Shown here one piece after another: positions 26,342-34,823 of a DNA stretch of 64,000 bases. This DNA is from Thalassovita mangrovi (GTDB taxonomy: Bacteria > Pseudomonadota > Alphaproteobacteria > Rhodobacterales > Rhodobacteraceae), in NCBI RefSeq assembly GCF_009857745.1, contig NZ_WWEN01000011.1:1-64000 (forward strand). The letters run 5' to 3'. A program made the position numbers and the translations under genes. The notes below the pieces were generated by a model, which saw only the letters and a program-made list of their open reading frames with translations, was not told the origin of the DNA and ran no database searches. How positions within the stretch are numbered: position 1 is the stretch's first letter; the number at the start of each line of letters is the position of its first letter.

Positions 26342-28225
26342 TCAGACCCATTCCCAGGGCCGGGTGAAGGCGCCCAGTACATGACCCACCTCGTCGTCAT
26401 GCACCACGCCGGTGCGTTCGACCCGGGCGACAAGGCCGCGTTTCTTGTCGTCGATCACCTCGACCACCTTCACGTTCAGCTTCGCCTCGTCCAGCGCGGC
26501 GTTGTAGACGCGGGTGATCGCGCGCTTGCGCAGGTCGGGCTTGAACACCTTGCCGACGGCGGTTTTCGGCAGCTCGTCCAGCACCTCGACGTGTTTGGGC
26601 TGGGCGGCGCGTTCGTGCACGTGGACCTTGCAATGCTCCATCAGCTCGGCCCCGGTCACGCTGGCCCCTTCGACCAGTTCGACATAGGCGCAGGGGATTT
26701 CACCGGCATGGGCGTCGGGCTGCCCGATAGCGCCGGCGAAGGCGACGTCGTGATGCGCCAGCAGCGCCTCTTCGATCTCGGCCGGGTCGATATTGTGACC
26801 GCCGCGGATGATCAGATCCTTCGCGCGCCCGGTGATCCAGATGTAATTGTCGCCGTCGATCCGGCCCAGGTCGCCGGTGCGCAGGTATTTGCCGTGGTGG
26901 TAGAGGTCCCTGTTCTTCGCTTCCTCGGTATAGGTGTTGCCGGCCCAGACGCCGGGGTTGGACACGCAGATCTCGCCCACCTCGTCGGTACCGCATTCGA
27001 CCGGTTCGCCGTCCACGACCTTGAAAATACGCACATCCGAATGCGGGAAGCGGATGCCGACCGATCCGACCTTCTTCTGCCCGTCGACCGGGTTGCAGGA
27101 CACCAGGCAGGTCGCCTCGGTCAGGCCGTAGCCTTCGACGATGGTGACGCCGGTGGCTTTCTCGAACCGGTTGAACAGTTCCTGCGGCAGCGGCGCCGAG
27201 CCCGAGAACGAGGTCTTCACCGAGCTGACATCGGCATCCACCGGGCGCTGCATCAGCGCCGAAATGGCGGTGGGCACGGTGATGATGAAGCTGATCTTCC
27301 AGCGTTCGACCAGTTTCCAGAAATTGTCGAACACGCCGTCGCCGCGATAGCCGGCCGGGGTCGGGAATACGATATGCGCGCCCGAGAAGACCCCCGCCAT
27401 CAGGATCACGTGGCAGGCGAAAACGTGGAACAGCGGCAGCGGGCAGATCACGTTGTCTTCGGGGCTGAACAGCAGGCTGCCGCCCAGCCAGCCGTTAAAG
27501 ACGATGCCGGAATAGCGGTGCTGCGCCACTTTCGGCATGCCGGTGGTGCCGCCGGTGTGGAAATAGGCCGCCACCCGGTCGCCTGTCGCGTCGGCGAAGG
27601 ACAGCGCGCGGGGGTATTTCGCCAGCGTCTTGTTGAAATCCAGAACGTCGGCATGGTGTTTGCCGCCCTCGCCCTTGGGGCGCACCAGCGGCACGATCCA
27701 GCTTTTCGGCGGGGTCAGGTAGCGGTTCAGGTCGATTTCCAGAACCGTGTGCACATGCGGCGCGTGACGCACCGCCTCGGCGGTCTTCTGCGACACGTCG
27801 GTTTTCGGGAAGGTTTTCAGCGTCACCACCACCTTGGCGTTGGTTTCGCGCAGGATCGCGCCGATCTGTTCGGGTTCCAGCAGCGGGTTGATCGGGTTGA
27901 TGATCCCGGCGATGGCGCCGCCCAGGATGGTCAGGACGGTTTCGTTGCAGTTGGGCAGGATGCAGGCGATCACGTCCTGTTCGCCGATGCCGAGATCGCG
28001 GAACATGTTGGCGGCCTGGCAGGTGCGGGCGTGCAATTCGTTCCAGCTCAGGGTTTCGGCCTTGTCCTTGGGGCCGCTCAGCAATTGGAAGGTCACCGCG
28101 TTGCGGTCGCCATGCATGTCCTTGGTCCGCGTCAGCATCTGATACAGCGTCTTGGGCGTATCGCGGTCTTCCCAGGCCATTTCCTGTTCAATGGCAATGG
28201 TGTCATCGATCGACGCGAATGTCAT
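26342..28225 (-). CDS. Acyl-CoA synthetase (AMP-forming)
   Basis: 627 residues of the ANL superfamily. Visible motifs: phosphate loop YFHTGGTTGMPKVAQ, A5 VEGYGLTEATCLVS, A7 LRTGDLGRIDGDNYIW, A8 hinge RAKDLIIRGGHNIDPAEIEE, and the C-terminal catalytic Lys in LPKTAVGKVFKPDLR. It ligates an acyl or aryl carboxylate to CoA. It stands alone on the minus strand, between the ABC exporter upstream and the convergent lysR gene. The substrate is not set by sequence. Confidence 0.92.
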   Translation of the reverse strand: MTFASIDDTIAIEQEMAWEDRDTPKTLYQMLTRTKDMHGDRNAVTFQLLSGPKDKAETLSWNELHARTCQAANMFRDLGIGEQDVIACILPNCNETVLTILGGAIAGIINPINPLLEPEQIGAILRETNAKVVVTLKTFPKTDVSQKTAEAVRHAPHVHTVLEIDLNRYLTPPKSWIVPLVRPKGEGGKHHADVLDFNKTLAKYPRALSFADATGDRVAAYFHTGGTTGMPKVAQHRYSGIVFNGWLGGSLLFSPEDNVICPLPLFHVFACHVILMAGVFSGAHIVFPTPAGYRGDGVFDNFWKLVERWKISFIITVPTAISALMQRPVDADVSSVKTSFSGSAPLPQELFNRFEKATGVTIVEGYGLTEATCLVSCNPVDGQKKVGSVGIRFPHSDVRIFKVVDGEPVECGTDEVGEICVSNPGVWAGNTYTEEAKNRDLYHHGKYLRTGDLGRIDGDNYIWITGRAKDLIIRGGHNIDPAEIEEALLAHHDVAFAGAIGQPDAHAGEIPCAYVELVEGASVTGAELMEHCKVHVHERAAQPKHVEVLDELPKTAVGKVFKPDLRKRAITRVYNAALDEAKLNVKVVEVIDDKKRGLVARVERTGVVHDDEVGHVLGAFTRPWEWV

Positions 28226-28338
28226 GGCGTTCTCCCTCCGTCGGCCCGGTGGGCCGTTATCCCTCGGCCGTCAATTTGTAAGGGTTTTCAGGGAGAGACA
28301 AGATGCGCGACCGAATGCTTGCGCAACGTCAAATCGAA

Positions 28339-28363
28339 AAAAGGGCGCAAACAGCGCCCTTTT
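28339..28363. terminator. Terminator after the ABC exporter gene
   Basis: AAAAGGGCGC-AAACA-GCGCCCTTTT, a 10-bp stem whose A/T ends give T-runs on both strands, lies 32 bases past the ABC gene stop and upstream of the acyl-CoA synthetase. Confidence 0.8.
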
Positions 28364-28394
28364 CCGGTATAATTCTGCCTGACCTCGCGTCAGC

Positions 28395-30191
28395 TCAGGC
28401 GGCGTCGGCGGCCCCGTCGGTGAACTGCAGCCGCGCCAGCCGGGCGTAAAGCCCGCCCTCGGCCACCAGTTCGTCATGGGTGCCCTGCGCCACGATCCGG
28501 CCGTCTTCCATCACCACGATGCGGTCGGCCTTCTTCACCGTCGCCAGCCGGTGCGCCACGATGATCGTGGTGCGGGTTTTCGCCAGCTCGTCCACCGCCG
28601 CCTGCACCGCACGTTCGCTTTCGGCGTCCAGCGCGCTGGTCGCTTCGTCCAGCAGCAGCACCGGCGCGTCGCGCAGGATCGCGCGGGCGATGGCGATGCG
28701 CTGTTTCTGGCCACCCGACAGCATCACGCCGCGTTCGCCAACCTGGGCTTCATAGCCTTCGGGCAGCTTCATGATGAACTCGTGCGCGGCGGCGGCCTTG
28801 GCGGCGGCCTCGACCTCGGCATCACTGGCGCCGGGGCGGCCGAAGCGGATGTTTTCGCGCGCGCTGGTGGCGAAGATCACCGGGTCCTGCGGCACCAAGG
28901 CCAGGTGCTTGCGGAACTCGGCCCGCGCCATGTCCTTCAGGTCGGTCCCGTCCAGCAGGATGCGCCCTGATTGCGGATCGTAGAACCGCAGGATGGTCTG
29001 AATGATCGTGGTCTTGCCCGCCCCCGACGGACCGACCAGCGCCACGGTTTCGCCCGGACGGATATCCAGATCGACCCCGTCGAGCGCCGACACATCGGGC
29101 CGCGTCGGATAGCGGAAGCCCACGTTTTCGAAGCGGATATGGCCGCTGACCGGCGTCGGCACCTGCGCGGGATCGGCGGGGTCGGCGACGCTGTCCTCGG
29201 CCCGCAGCAATTCGACCAACCGTTCGGTCGCCCCCGCCGCGCGCTGCAATTCGCCCCAGATTTCCGACAGCGCGGCGACCGACCCGGCGACCATCACCGA
29301 ATAGATCACGAACTGCACCAGCGCGCCTGCGCTCATGTTGCCCGCGCGCACGTCGTTGGCCCCGATCCACAGCACGCCGACAACGCCCGCGAAGACCAGG
29401 AAGATCACGATCACGGTCATGATCGCGCGGGTGGTGATCCGCCGCTTGGCCGATCCAAAGCTGGCTTCGGTCACCTGGGCAAAATCGCCCCGCGCGCTGG
29501 ATTCGTTGGTGAAGGCCTGCACCGTCTGCACGCTCAGCAGCGCCTCGGAGGCGTTGCCGGAACTCGCCGCGATCCAGTCCTGGTTTTCCCGGCTCAGCGT
29601 CCGCAGCTTGCGGCCCAGCGTCAGGATCGGCACGATCACCAGCGGCACGATCAGCAGCACCAGCCCGGTCAGCTTGGCCGAGGTGAACAGCATCAACCCC
29701 AGCCCGCCAATCCCGATCAGCATGTTGCGCAGGGCCACCGAAATCGACGACCCGATCACCGACAGGATCAGTGTCGTGTCGGTGGTGATCCGGCTCAGCA
29801 CCTCGCCCGTCATGATGTTTTCGAAGAAGGCTGGGCTCATGCCGATGATGCGGTCAAACACCGCCTTGCGGATATCGGCGACCACCCGTTCGCCCAGCCG
29901 GGTGACCAGCGCGTAGCGCAGCCCGGTCCCCACCGCCAGCAGCGCCGCCAGCGCCATCGCCGCCCCGAAATACTGATCCAGCAGAACGCCATCCGCGCCG
30001 CTGAAATTGTCCACCACCCGGCGCACCGCCAAGGGCAGGGTCAGCGACACGCTGGCGGTCAGCACCAGCGCTAGACCGGCGCCGAAGACCATCCATTTAT
30101 AGGGGTTCAGAAACGGCCAGAGCTCGCGAAGCGCCCCGACTTTCTTGGATTTCTCGCGCTCTTCATTGACCGTGATCGGGCTCCGGGCCAT
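28395..30191 (-). CDS. ABC exporter, fused permease-ATPase (MsbA-like)
   Basis: 598 residues from the ATG at 30191, preferred over an upstream in-frame ATG because AGGAAAGGAAC precedes it. Six TM helices occupy about residues 25-310. The ATPase domain has Walker A GPSGAGKTT, Q-loop ALVPQDPVIF, signature LSGGQKQRIAIARA, Walker B VLLLDEATSALD and the switch His in IVAHRLATV. It works as a homodimer or heterodimer in the inner membrane and exports a lipid, peptide or drug. A terminator follows. The 233-base region upstream, shared with the divergent lrp gene, holds the promoters. Confidence 0.93.
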   Translation of the reverse strand: MARSPITVNEEREKSKKVGALRELWPFLNPYKWMVFGAGLALVLTASVSLTLPLAVRRVVDNFSGADGVLLDQYFGAAMALAALLAVGTGLRYALVTRLGERVVADIRKAVFDRIIGMSPAFFENIMTGEVLSRITTDTTLILSVIGSSISVALRNMLIGIGGLGLMLFTSAKLTGLVLLIVPLVIVPILTLGRKLRTLSRENQDWIAASSGNASEALLSVQTVQAFTNESSARGDFAQVTEASFGSAKRRITTRAIMTVIVIFLVFAGVVGVLWIGANDVRAGNMSAGALVQFVIYSVMVAGSVAALSEIWGELQRAAGATERLVELLRAEDSVADPADPAQVPTPVSGHIRFENVGFRYPTRPDVSALDGVDLDIRPGETVALVGPSGAGKTTIIQTILRFYDPQSGRILLDGTDLKDMARAEFRKHLALVPQDPVIFATSARENIRFGRPGASDAEVEAAAKAAAAHEFIMKLPEGYEAQVGERGVMLSGGQKQRIAIARAILRDAPVLLLDEATSALDAESERAVQAAVDELAKTRTTIIVAHRLATVKKADRIVVMEDGRIVAQGTHDELVAEGGLYARLARLQFTDGAADAA

Positions 30192-30424
30192 CGGCGTTCC
30201 TTTCCTGTCCTGCGCGACCGGGTTTATGCGACACGCGCCCCCGGGGCAAGCAGCGCGACTGTCGCGGCCCTGCGGCACCGGACGCCCCGGCCGATTTGCG
30301 GCACGACGGGGGGATCGCCGCAAGCCTTGCGGCAGCGGACGGGCCACGCGGGAATTGGGCTTGATTAATCACAGAGAATCAGCAAATAGTATCGCACAAA
30401 TCACGTTTCACCGGAATTGATCCC

Positions 30425-30889
30425 ATGTTTGATGCCATCGACCGCAAAATCTGCGCCCTGCTGCAGGAAAACGCCCGCGCCTCCAGTACCGAGGTCGCGC
30501 AGGCCGTGTCGCTGTCGGTTTCGGCGGCGAATGAACGTATCCGGCGGCTGTCGACGAACGGCGCGATCCGGGGCTGGCACGCGGCGCTGTCGCCCGAATT
30601 GTTCGGCGCCGATCTGTGTGCCTTCGTGCTGATCGACATGGATTTCGAGGGCGAATCCGACGCGGTGGCGGCGCTCACCGCGCGCGACGAGGTGCAGGAA
30701 CTGCACCATATCAGTGGCCCGCATTCCTATCTGATGAAACTGCGGCTGGCCGATACCCGCGCCCTGCAGAGCTTCCTGTCGGATGTGGTGAAACCGCTGC
30801 CCGCCGTGTCGCGCACCGAAAGCATCATCACGCTGGACACCGCCAAGGAAACCCCCGCCATCGCGTTGAAGGAGATCCCCGATGCTTGA
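30425..30889 (+). CDS. Lrp/AsnC family regulator
   Basis: 154 residues: HTH at about 3-62 (DRKICALLQENARASSTEVAQAV), then the RAM/AsnC ligand domain (VLIDMDFEGESDAVAALTARDEVQELHHISGPHSYLMKLRLAD). It overlaps the LysE gene by 8 bases, a common pairing in which the regulator responds to an amino acid and controls its exporter. The palindrome TGATTAATCA at 30362-30371, 54 bases upstream, is a possible self-binding site. Confidence 0.92.
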   Translation: MFDAIDRKICALLQENARASSTEVAQAVSLSVSAANERIRRLSTNGAIRGWHAALSPELFGADLCAFVLIDMDFEGESDAVAALTARDEVQELHHISGPHSYLMKLRLADTRALQSFLSDVVKPLPAVSRTESIITLDTAKETPAIALKEIPDA

Positions 30890-31505
30890 GGTATTTCTGA
30901 AAGGTCTGGGCATCGGCCTGGCCATCGCTGCACCGGTCGGTCCCATCGGATTGCTGTGCATCCGGCGCAGCGTCGCCCAGGGCCGCGCGGCGGGGCTGGC
31001 CACCGGCTTCGGCGCGGCGGCGGCGGACGGCACCTATGGTTTGCTGGTGGCGGCCGGGGTGTCGGCGACCGGTCTGCTGACCCGCTACGCCACGCCGATG
31101 CAGCTGTTCGGCGGGCTGCTGATCGCCTGGCTGGGGCTGATGACGCTGCGCGGCTTCTTCGCCGACCGGCCCGAGGAGGCCGCCGCCCCGCCCGCCAAAT
31201 CGGTGCTCGGCGCCTTCGGGTCGACCTATCTGCTGACCCTGTCCAACCCGGCCACGATCCTCGCCTTCACCGGCATGATCGCGGCGCTTGGCGCGGCGGC
31301 CGGAAACGCGCCGCATGCGGCCTATTGGCTGGTGATCGGGGTGTTTCTGGGATCGGCGCTGTGGTGGCTGATCCTGGTCCATGCCGCGCTTTGGGCGCGG
31401 GCCAAGATCGCGGCGGACACGCTGCGATGGCTCGACCTGATCGCGGGCACGATCCTGATCGTCTGGGGGCTCGGCTTGGCCATCGGTGCGATTTTCGGGG
31501 GGTAA
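30882..31505 (+). CDS. LysE family amino-acid exporter
   Basis: 207 residues, six hydrophobic segments. The N-terminal half has GIGLAIAAPVGPIGLLCIRRSVAQGRAAGLATGFGAAAADG, the LysE/RhtB signature. It should export an amino acid across the inner membrane. The start overlaps the lrp gene by 8 bases. The stop lies 5 bases before tRNA-Gly on the other strand, so transcription meets it head-on. Substrate unknown. Confidence 0.92.
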   Translation: MLEVFLKGLGIGLAIAAPVGPIGLLCIRRSVAQGRAAGLATGFGAAAADGTYGLLVAAGVSATGLLTRYATPMQLFGGLLIAWLGLMTLRGFFADRPEEAAAPPAKSVLGAFGSTYLLTLSNPATILAFTGMIAALGAAAGNAPHAAYWLVIGVFLGSALWWLILVHAALWARAKIAADTLRWLDLIAGTILIVWGLGLAIGAIFGG

Positions 31506-31510
31506 GAAAC

Positions 31511-31584
31511 TGGAGCGGGCGGCGGGAATCGAACCCGCGTCATTAGCTTGGAAGGCTAAGGTCTTACCACTACACAACGCCCGC
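31511..31584 (-). tRNA. tRNA-Gly (TCC)
   Basis: On the minus strand: acceptor GCGGGCG/CGCCCGC, anticodon arm TTAGC-CTTCCAA-GCTAA with anticodon TCC, T arm GCGGG-TTCGATT-CCCGC, discriminator T, encoded CCA. 74 bases. Confidence 0.96.
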
Positions 31585-31691
31585 TCAACAGGGCCTCTTC
31601 CTATGCCATCGGAATTTTGAGGTCAAGGCCGCTCGGGGGCCAATTCTGCCGATTGCGCCCCCGGCTTTGCGCCGCCCTGCCCCGGTGGCGA

Positions 31692-32009
31692 TCAGGCGCC
31701 CGGCACCCGGATCACCGCCCCGTCGAGTTCTGCCGACACCGTCACCTGGCAGGACAAGCGGCTGCAGCTCTCCCGCCCGGATTCGGCGAAATCCAGCATG
31801 TCGTCCTCGTGATCCTCGGGCAGGCCCAGCTTGGCGAACAGTTCCGGCGGCAGGACCACGTGGCAGGTGGCGCAGGCCAGCGACCCGTTGCATTCGGCGG
31901 TGACGCCCTCGACGCCGTTGTTCACCGCCGTTTCCATCAGGCTCAGCCCGTCCGTGGCCTCGACCTGCTTTTCGCTGCCATCGGGTTGAATAAAGGTGAT
32001 CTTGGTCAT
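31692..32009 (-). CDS. 2Fe-2S ferredoxin, adrenodoxin type
   Basis: 105 residues from the ATG at 32009 (MTKITFIQPDGSEKQVEA); an upstream in-frame start would add an unlikely tail. Cluster Cys are C40, C46, C49 (C-N-G-S-L-A-C-A-T-C) and C87, with an extra C82 just before the last one. The acidic LPEDHEDDMLDF loop is the partner-binding site known in adrenodoxin and FdVI. It passes electrons to P450, isoprenoid or Fe-S assembly enzymes. It lies alone between tRNA-Gly and bioY; no partner is nearby. Confidence 0.93.
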   Translation of the reverse strand: MTKITFIQPDGSEKQVEATDGLSLMETAVNNGVEGVTAECNGSLACATCHVVLPPELFAKLGLPEDHEDDMLDFAESGRESCSRLSCQVTVSAELDGAVIRVPGA

Positions 32010-32146
32010 GTGTCCTCCGTTCATGCCGCCCCCTTTGGGGATCGCGTCGGAACATAGGCAAACAAGGGCATTCAACAATGCGATGGATTGCATAATCTGG
32101 ATCGAGAAATTCGATGTTACCTCACAACCCCTTCAACCCAAACGAA

Positions 32147-32169
32147 AACGGGGCCCGCCGGGCCCCGTT
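32147..32169 (-). terminator. Terminator of the bioMNY operon
   Basis: On the minus strand an AACGGGGCCC stem with a 3-base loop is followed by TTCGTTT, 23 bases past the bioY stop. Confidence 0.75.
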
Positions 32170-32191
32170 CCATGTCTCGCTCAGGTGCCGT

Positions 32192-32731
32192 TCAGGCCTG
32201 CAGCAGCCCCGGACGCGCCTTTTGCAGCGCCTGGGTGATCAGCCCGGCCAGAACGCATTTCAACAAATCGCCCGGCACGAAGGGCAGCGCCAGCACCGTC
32301 GCCTCGGCCAGCGTCTTGTCCAGCTTCCACGCCATGCCGATAATGCCGAGGATATTCATCACCACCACGCCGCCGACCAGCGCCGCCACCGACGGCAGGA
32401 TCCAACCGCCCCGGCCGCGCCACATCTGCGCCAGAAGCCCGGTGACGAAGGCCCCGGCGACGAAGCCGGCCAGGTATCCCACGGTCACGCCGCTGAACAC
32501 GCCCAGGCCCCCGCGCCCGCCCGCCAGCAGCGGCAGGCCAAGCGCCACCAGGCCCAGGAACAGCAGAACAGCCAGCGTGCCGCGCTTGGCGCCCAGCACC
32601 GTGCCGCACAGCATGATGCCCAGCGATTGCGCCGAAATCGGCACGCCGCTCGCCAGGCTGAATTTCGGGATCAGCCCAAGCGCCGCGATCAGCGCGGCGA
32701 ACAGGGCGATCTGGGTCAGGTTGCGTTCCAT
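32192..32731 (-). CDS. bioY: Biotin transporter substrate-binding subunit BioY
   Basis: 179 residues, about six TM helices. FSLASGVPISAQSLGIMLCGTVLGAKRGTLAVLLFLGLVALGLPLLAGGRGGLGVFSGVTVGYLAGF is a clear BioY pattern, with the S-x-Q-x-L and G-G segments. It binds biotin in the membrane as the S-component. It follows bioN and bioM on the same strand, giving a complete energy-coupled transporter. No BioR box (TTATxxATAA) was seen upstream of bioM. Confidence 0.95.
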   Translation of the reverse strand: MERNLTQIALFAALIAALGLIPKFSLASGVPISAQSLGIMLCGTVLGAKRGTLAVLLFLGLVALGLPLLAGGRGGLGVFSGVTVGYLAGFVAGAFVTGLLAQMWRGRGGWILPSVAALVGGVVVMNILGIIGMAWKLDKTLAEATVLALPFVPGDLLKCVLAGLITQALQKARPGLLQA

Positions 32732-32762
32732 CTATGGTCCTCCTCGGTATTCCGTCAGTCTA

Positions 32763-33362
32763 TCACAATCCGCCGCTGCGCGCCTTCAGCGCCTCGGCCA
32801 CCCGGTCGGCATCGTCCACCGCCAGCAGGGCCAGCGGCAGCAGCAACCGCCATCCGGGCCGTTTCACGCTGCGCGCGCGCCAGGCTTCGATCAGCCGCGC
32901 GCCCTTCTGCGCCAGCACCGGGGTGAAGCGGATCACCAAGGCCACCGACAGCGCCAGCCGCCGCCGCGCCCTTTCTGACACGCCGATCCGCGCCAGCCCG
33001 CGTTCGACCACCGCCAGCATATCGTCAAGCCGCGTCGTCATCGTCACCAGGTTGGCCAGCCCCACAGCCGCGATCAGCCGCAGCACGATCACCAGCCCCC
33101 CGGCCCATTCGCCGATCGCCAGGTGGTAGGCAAGGATGATCAGCGCCATCCAGAATACCGGCCGCATCATCCGCAGCCCCTGCCGCGCGAAGCGCCCGCC
33201 GCCGATGCCATAGGCCAGCGCCACCGCCCCGGTCACCGCCAGCGCCACGCCGACGCTGTCGAGGTAGAAGACCGCGAAGGTGAACAGGCACAAAGCCAGC
33301 AGCTTCGCCGCGGCGGGAAGCGCGTGATAGGGCGTGCGGTATTCAGAGGTCAGCGAAATCAT
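32763..33362 (-). CDS. bioN: ECF transporter transmembrane protein BioN
   Basis: 199 residues from the ATG at 33362, five to six TM helices. MISLTSEYRTPYHALPAAAKLLALCLFTF starts the EcfT fold, and the Ala-Arg-x coupling motifs lie in the EAWRARSVKRPG segment. It links BioM ATP hydrolysis to BioY. It overlaps the bioM gene by 20 bases and ends 31 bases before bioY. Confidence 0.9.
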   Translation of the reverse strand: MISLTSEYRTPYHALPAAAKLLALCLFTFAVFYLDSVGVALAVTGAVALAYGIGGGRFARQGLRMMRPVFWMALIILAYHLAIGEWAGGLVIVLRLIAAVGLANLVTMTTRLDDMLAVVERGLARIGVSERARRRLALSVALVIRFTPVLAQKGARLIEAWRARSVKRPGWRLLLPLALLAVDDADRVAEALKARSGGL

Positions 33363-34077
33363 CGCGGCCTCCCCTGTCGCGCATCTCGGCCTCGTAAGCC
33401 GGCAGCACATCGCCCGGCACACCATCCATGCGGACCTCGCCCTGATCGAGCCAGATCACCCGGTCGTATCCGCCGATACTGTGCAGATCGTGGGTGATAT
33501 GGATCAGCCCCGGGTCGAGCGCATCGAGGTAACGGCCCAGCCGCACCGTCGTCGCCAGGTCGAGCCCGGAATAGGGTTCGTCCAGCACGATGAGCTTCGG
33601 CGCCATCACCAGCACCGCCATCAGGCAGACCAGGTGCCGCTGGCCCTGGCTCAGCGCATAGACAGGCCGGTCATACCAGCCGGGGCGGTTGAACCGCGCC
33701 AGGATGTCCTGCGCCTTGTCCCGCGCCGCCGCCTTGTCCAATCCCTGCGAGGTCAGGCCGAAGCCAAGTTCCTCGCCCACGGTGGGGAAAATGATCTGAT
33801 GGTCGGGGTTCTGGAACAGGATGCCCACGGTCGACAGCGCCGCCTTGCGGTCCTTGGCGACCTCGACCCCGCCCACCGTAACCGCGCCCGCATCCGGTGC
33901 GGCAAGCCCCGCGATCAGCCGCGCCATCTGCGTCTTGCCCGACCCGTTGCGCCCGATGATGCCGACGCGGTGATCCGCCAGGTCCAGGTTCAGCCCGGAA
34001 AACACCTGATGCCCGTCCCGGGCATAGGACAGGTCGCGCATACATACGCTGCATTTTTCCGATGCTGGCTGCTGCAT
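33343..34077 (-). CDS. bioM: ECF transporter ATP-binding protein BioM
   Basis: 244 residues from the ATG at 34077; other in-frame ATGs give longer or shorter N-termini. Walker A is IGRNGSGKTQMARL, signature LSQGQRHLVCLMAVL, Walker B LIVLDEPYSGLDL, switch His in IHITHDLHSI. The Q-loop is FQNPDHQ. It is the ATPase of the biotin importer, first gene of bioMNY. Just upstream on the other strand is the CcsR-like sRNA, so its promoter region and that of the sRNA are divergent. Confidence 0.92.
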   Translation of the reverse strand: MQQPASEKCSVCMRDLSYARDGHQVFSGLNLDLADHRVGIIGRNGSGKTQMARLIAGLAAPDAGAVTVGGVEVAKDRKAALSTVGILFQNPDHQIIFPTVGEELGFGLTSQGLDKAAARDKAQDILARFNRPGWYDRPVYALSQGQRHLVCLMAVLVMAPKLIVLDEPYSGLDLATTVRLGRYLDALDPGLIHITHDLHSIGGYDRVIWLDQGEVRMDGVPGDVLPAYEAEMRDRGGRDDFADL

Positions 34078-34220
34078 GGCGGCGCGCCCCGTCCGTTTCA
34101 TTGGCCGAGGGGCATACAGCCAAAACCCCCGGCAAACAAGCGATGCGATAGGACCCGCACCGCGGCGCCTAAACAAAAGCGCATTTTGTCCGTATGATTA
34201 AAATACAGATGATTGATCCC

Positions 34221-34323
34221 TCAAGCACAAGCTTGCCGCGGTGGTTTATCCTCCTCCCTGGCCGCGGCGGGATCGGTATCTCCCCGTAGACTGGCCGCGC
34301 GTTTCATCGCGCGGTCTTTTTTT
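34221..34323 (+). ncRNA. CcsR-like small RNA with CCUCCUCCC loop
   Basis: A plus-strand unit lies between two minus-strand genes with no protein frame. Stem 1 is GCCGCGG (34235-34241) with CCGCGGC (34262-34268). Its 20-base loop carries CCTCCTCCC at 34250-34258. Stem 2 (34294-34301 with 34308-34315) is followed by seven T, a textbook terminator. Two stem-loops, the first exposing CCUCCUCCC, is the layout of the CcsR/anti-Shine-Dalgarno sRNAs of Rhodobacter. The 5' end is estimated from a possible TTGTCC (34186-34191) and ATGATT (34209-34214) promoter; it could be 10 bases off. Confidence 0.75.
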
Positions 34324-34343
34324 GATCCGGCCGGGGGCTGTGG

Positions 34344-34649
34344 TCAGCGGTAGGCTTTGCGCGCGATGTCGATCTTCGCTTCCATCATCGACATTTCCTT
34401 CAGGATGTCGTGACGGCGGCTGCGATCGCCGGTTTCGCGCAATTCCTCGCGCAGCTTTTGCAATTCGCGCGACAGGCTGACGAATTCCGGCACCCCGCCC
34501 GCTTCCTTCACCAGCCGGTTCAACAGCGCGTTTTCCGGGTCGTCGCATTCGGGCAAGGGTTTTCCTGCCCCTTCGAGATTGTCGAAGGCGCCCTCGGCCT
34601 CGGCCTTGGCGATCTTGGCATTTATCAGGTCGATCAGCGGGTGGTCCAT
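34344..34649 (-). CDS. DUF1992 (DnaJ-homologue-like) protein
   Basis: 101 residues from the ATG at 34649. MDHPLIDLINAKIAKAEAEGAFDNLEGAGKPLP is the DUF1992 core; E-G-A-F-D-N-L-x-G-x-G-K-P-L is close to invariant in the family. The rest is a charged helix (LSRELQKLREELRETGDRSRRH), likely a coiled coil. Its function is unknown. It lies 20 bases beyond the sRNA terminator. Confidence 0.85.
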   Translation of the reverse strand: MDHPLIDLINAKIAKAEAEGAFDNLEGAGKPLPECDDPENALLNRLVKEAGGVPEFVSLSRELQKLREELRETGDRSRRHDILKEMSMMEAKIDIARKAYR

Positions 34650-34823
34650 GGATTCAGTGTAACCTGCCTTTTCGCAGTGGCAAAGAGGATCGGACCCCAT
34701 ACGTCGCCCCCTGGGGCGGGAATCCCCCAACGCGCCCGAAGTCAATGCCCCAGATCAAATACGGCCCCTTTTCCCGTTGCTAGCTTGGCGCACCATTTTT
34801 TCCTCAGCGAGAGGTGTTCCAAA

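Noticed and set aside
34078-34230. BioR operator upstream of bioM
   Set aside because: No TTATxxATAA-type palindrome in this stretch.
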